Both the position numbers and the translations under genes were made by a program. Shown one piece after another: positions 31,584 to 33,652 of a stretch of DNA of 33,652 nt (position 1 is the stretch's first letter; the number at the start of each line of letters is the position of its first letter). The notes under the pieces are model-generated. The model did not search any database. It was not told the origin of the DNA and was given only the letters and a program-made list of their open reading frames with translations. This DNA comes from an uncultured bacterium. GTDB lineage: Bacteria; Verrucomicrobiota; Kiritimatiellia; CAIVKH01. The stretch lies in contig CAIVKH010000368.1 in NCBI GenBank assembly GCA_903906425.1, forward strand, positions 1 to 33,652, in the 5' to 3' direction.

Positions 31584-31631
31584 TTTCGAAGCATGGAAAA
31601 AACGATTGAGGTTTCTTTCCAATTAGTGGAG
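31584..31631. repeat. Decayed phased palindrome cluster 10
   Basis: TTTCGAAGCATGGAAA (31584-31599) and TTCCAATTAGTGGAG (31617-31631) resemble worn copies of the palindrome. Their centres are about 32 bp apart, as in the intact clusters. It lies after waaF and before the kinase gene. No terminator is seen in 31559-31724. Confidence 0.5.
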
Positions 31632-31724
31632 ATAATCGCCACAAGATCGCAACGGCACGCCGCGAGGGGGCGGTGATCCGTCTTGGTCCGGCCGCGGGAA
31701 CTGAGCGCAGCAAGAGTGTGTGAC

Positions 31725-33652
31725 ATGACGGATAAACAGAATAAAAAGGCCCCCTCGTCGCCGAGCGGCGAAACGCTGTTCGGTGATTTGTTTCGTGACA
31801 TGGCCGGTGAACTTTCCCTCGCGCAGGAAAAGATCGTCGTCTATCGGCGCAACCACGAACCGCCGCGCTACGATTTCATCACGCCCACCATCGAAGAGCT
31901 GACCGGCTATCCGCCGTCCGTCATGACTCCTGCATTGTGGGACAGCCTCGTCGAGCAGACGATTTTTCCGGCGGCGCTGGCCGGCCACACGTTCCGGGAA
32001 GGCCGTGGCCGCTATCTCGCCGGCGAGGTCCACGACTGGCATGCCGAATGCCTCGTCCGCCACCGCGACGGAACGCGGCGCTGGGTTCTCGATCTTTCCG
32101 TACCCCTGCGCGACCACACCGGCCGCGTCATCAGTTCGTTTGGCTTCCTGCACGACATCACGCCGCTGCGCGAAGGATTGATCCGCGATGCCGATCCCGG
32201 CGCGCGCCTCAAGCTGCTGGCCCGCCATCTGCCGGCCATCATCTGGACGGTGGATACGAATCTTTGTTTCACATCGTCCGAAGGCGCGGGTCTCGTTGCG
32301 CTCGGCCTTCGACCCGGTCAGATGGTCGGCAAAACCCTCGGCGACTTTTTCAAGACAAACGATCCGGAATTTCCCTCGATCGTCGCCCACCGCCGCGCAC
32401 TGCAGGGCATCAGTCAGGATTATGAGCAGACATGGAGCGGCCGAAACTACATCGTGCATCTCGAACCGGTACGCGATGCCGCTGGCGCGGTCACCGGCGT
32501 GCTCGGTCTTGCCACCGACGTGACCTTGAGGCGCGACGCCGAAGCCAAATTGATGGCCCGCGAAGCCTATGTCCGCGCGCTTTTGCAGGCCATCCCCGAC
32601 CTCATCGCCGTCATTGACACCGACGGCAATTATGTTGATTTCAAGGCCGACATCAGCCCGCAGCCGCGACCGTCACCGGATGCCGTCATCGGTCGCAATC
32701 TGCACGATATGGGCTACGACGAAACCACGCGCGAAAAAATTCTCTCCGGCGTCCGGCGGGCGGTCGAAACGGGCGTTGTCGTTCACATTGAGTATCCGTT
32801 TCAAGATGACTCCGGGCAAACCTGGTGGGACGCCCGTATCTCCCGGCTCGACGCACGCCATGCCATCGTCGCCGCGCGCAACATCACCGAACGCAAGCGC
32901 AGCGAGGAACAGTTGCGCGGCACGCAGCAGCTCGAAAGCCTCGGCGTCCTCGCCGGCGGAATCGCCCACGACTTCAACAACCTTCTCGTCGGCATCACCG
33001 GCAATGCGGAGCTGGCGCAGCAGGAACTCCCGGTCTCGCACCCGGCCCACGAGCACATCTCCGAACTCCGCCGCGCCGCCGCGCGCGCCGCCGAGCTGAC
33101 GAACCTCATGCTCGCCTACGCCGGACGCGGCCGCTTTCAAACCGCCGCCATTGATCTCAACGCGCTGGCCCAGGACGTCGCCCAACTGGCCCACGCCGCC
33201 ATCTCGAAAAAAATCAGATTTCATTTCGATCTGGCCGCGGACTTGCCCGCCATCGTCGGCGACGCCGCCCAGCTCCGCCAGGTGCTGATGAACCTCATCG
33301 TCAACGGCGCCGAGGCCGTTGGCGACGCGGAGGGCGAAATCCACCTGCGTAGCGGAATCGTCGAAATTGATGTCGCCGCCTCCGCGGAAGTACTTCCCGC
33401 CAGTGAATTCACGGCCGGCACATATATTTTCTTCGAGGCCGCTGACACCGGATGCGGCATGGACGAAGCCACGCTCCGCCGGATCTTCGAGCCGTTCTTC
33501 TCCACAAAATTCACCGGCCGCGGTCTCGGCCTCGCCGCGACGATTGGAATCCTGCGCAGCCACCAAGGCGGCATACGCGTCCGCAGCTCGCCGGGCCACG
33601 GATCGGTCTTCACCATTTTCCTCCCGCCCGCCCCCGCCGAAGCCGCCGCCGC
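31725..33652 (+). CDS. PAS-domain sensor histidine kinase (partial, runs off the window)
   Basis: At least 642 codons remain open to the window end. Three PAS-like domains occur at about residues 30-145, 160-270 and 280-395, the last ending in ARNITERKRSEEQL. A HisKA domain follows with phospho-acceptor H415 in GGIAHDFNNLL. The HATPase domain shows the N-box NLIVNGAEAV, DTGCGMDE (from residue 574), FEPFFSTK and GRGLGLAA. No membrane helix is visible, so it is probably cytoplasmic and senses an internal signal. The FNNLL type is often followed by a receiver domain, which would lie beyond the window. Start at ATG 31725; the ribosome site is weak. No response regulator gene is in view. Confidence 0.92.
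   Translation, partial: MTDKQNKKAPSSPSGETLFGDLFRDMAGELSLAQEKIVVYRRNHEPPRYDFITPTIEELTGYPPSVMTPALWDSLVEQTIFPAALAGHTFREGRGRYLAGEVHDWHAECLVRHRDGTRRWVLDLSVPLRDHTGRVISSFGFLHDITPLREGLIRDADPGARLKLLARHLPAIIWTVDTNLCFTSSEGAGLVALGLRPGQMVGKTLGDFFKTNDPEFPSIVAHRRALQGISQDYEQTWSGRNYIVHLEPVRDAAGAVTGVLGLATDVTLRRDAEAKLMAREAYVRALLQAIPDLIAVIDTDGNYVDFKADISPQPRPSPDAVIGRNLHDMGYDETTREKILSGVRRAVETGVVVHIEYPFQDDSGQTWWDARISRLDARHAIVAARNITERKRSEEQLRGTQQLESLGVLAGGIAHDFNNLLVGITGNAELAQQELPVSHPAHEHISELRRAAARAAELTNLMLAYAGRGRFQTAAIDLNALAQDVAQLAHAAISKKIRFHFDLAADLPAIVGDAAQLRQVLMNLIVNGAEAVGDAEGEIHLRSGIVEIDVAASAEVLPASEFTAGTYIFFEAADTGCGMDEATLRRIFEPFFSTKFTGRGLGLAATIGILRSHQGGIRVRSSPGHGSVFTIFLPPAPAEAAA

Overview
The window is a GC-rich stretch of a Gram-negative bacterial chromosome. 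It carries lipid A and LPS core genes (lpxK, waaF), several lipoprotein or secreted proteins, and a secreted beta-helix protein with a 'choice-of-anchor Q'-like ending. A small AT-rich palindrome is scattered between genes. Together these suggest the PVC group, probably Verrucomicrobiota or Kiritimatiellota; this is inference from gene content, as no rRNA gene is present.

Layout. 1-5.1 kb: a beta-hydroxyacid dehydrogenase-like enzyme behind two tandem operator-like palindromes, an AlkA-type glycosylase, an FMN reductase and leuS. 5.2-6.7 kb: an acyl carrier protein/ketosynthase pair. 7.0-9.7 kb: a promoter, a SAM-I riboswitch and a terminator in front of metY-metX (sulfur assimilation into methionine), then a secreted zinc metallopeptidase-like protein. 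10.5-14.5 kb: a three-gene ATGA-coupled operon (TIGR01777 epimerase, DUF423 membrane protein, and a fusion of an rRNA-methyltransferase-like protein with an L,D-transpeptidase), then tsaC/sua5. 14.7-16.6 kb: amtB-glnB with a sigma-54 promoter, so ammonium uptake is under nitrogen control. 16.6-21.5 kb: an OsmC remnant, a YncE/phosphatase protein, a DEDDy exonuclease and two lipoproteins.

21.6-28.7 kb is an integrated element of about 7.1 kb lying in the 3' end of trmB. Its outer ends carry two copies of the trmB tail (att sites). It encodes a tyrosine integrase, XRE and AlpA-like regulators, a DUF3987-type replication ATPase, an iteron-like inverted array, a DUF5681 protein, a HTH/zinc-finger protein, and a secreted beta-helix cargo protein behind a strongly structured, probably transcribed region. 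The order resembles phage-satellite (PICI-like) islands, but that comparison is inference. 28.6-33.6 kb: trmB, heptamer minisatellites, lpxK-waaF, and a PAS histidine kinase running off the end.

The most striking unexplained signal is the repeat. Twenty copies of TTCCAATSATTGGAA or close variants lie in nine clusters. Each cluster has at least two copies, and neighbouring copies are always 32-33 bp apart centre to centre, about three DNA turns. A tenth, decayed pair keeps the same spacing. The clusters sit at three of the four chromosomal convergent gene junctions, inside the mobile element, and around start codons. Between lpxK and waaF one copy forms a nine-codon ORF with ATGA overlaps at both ends.
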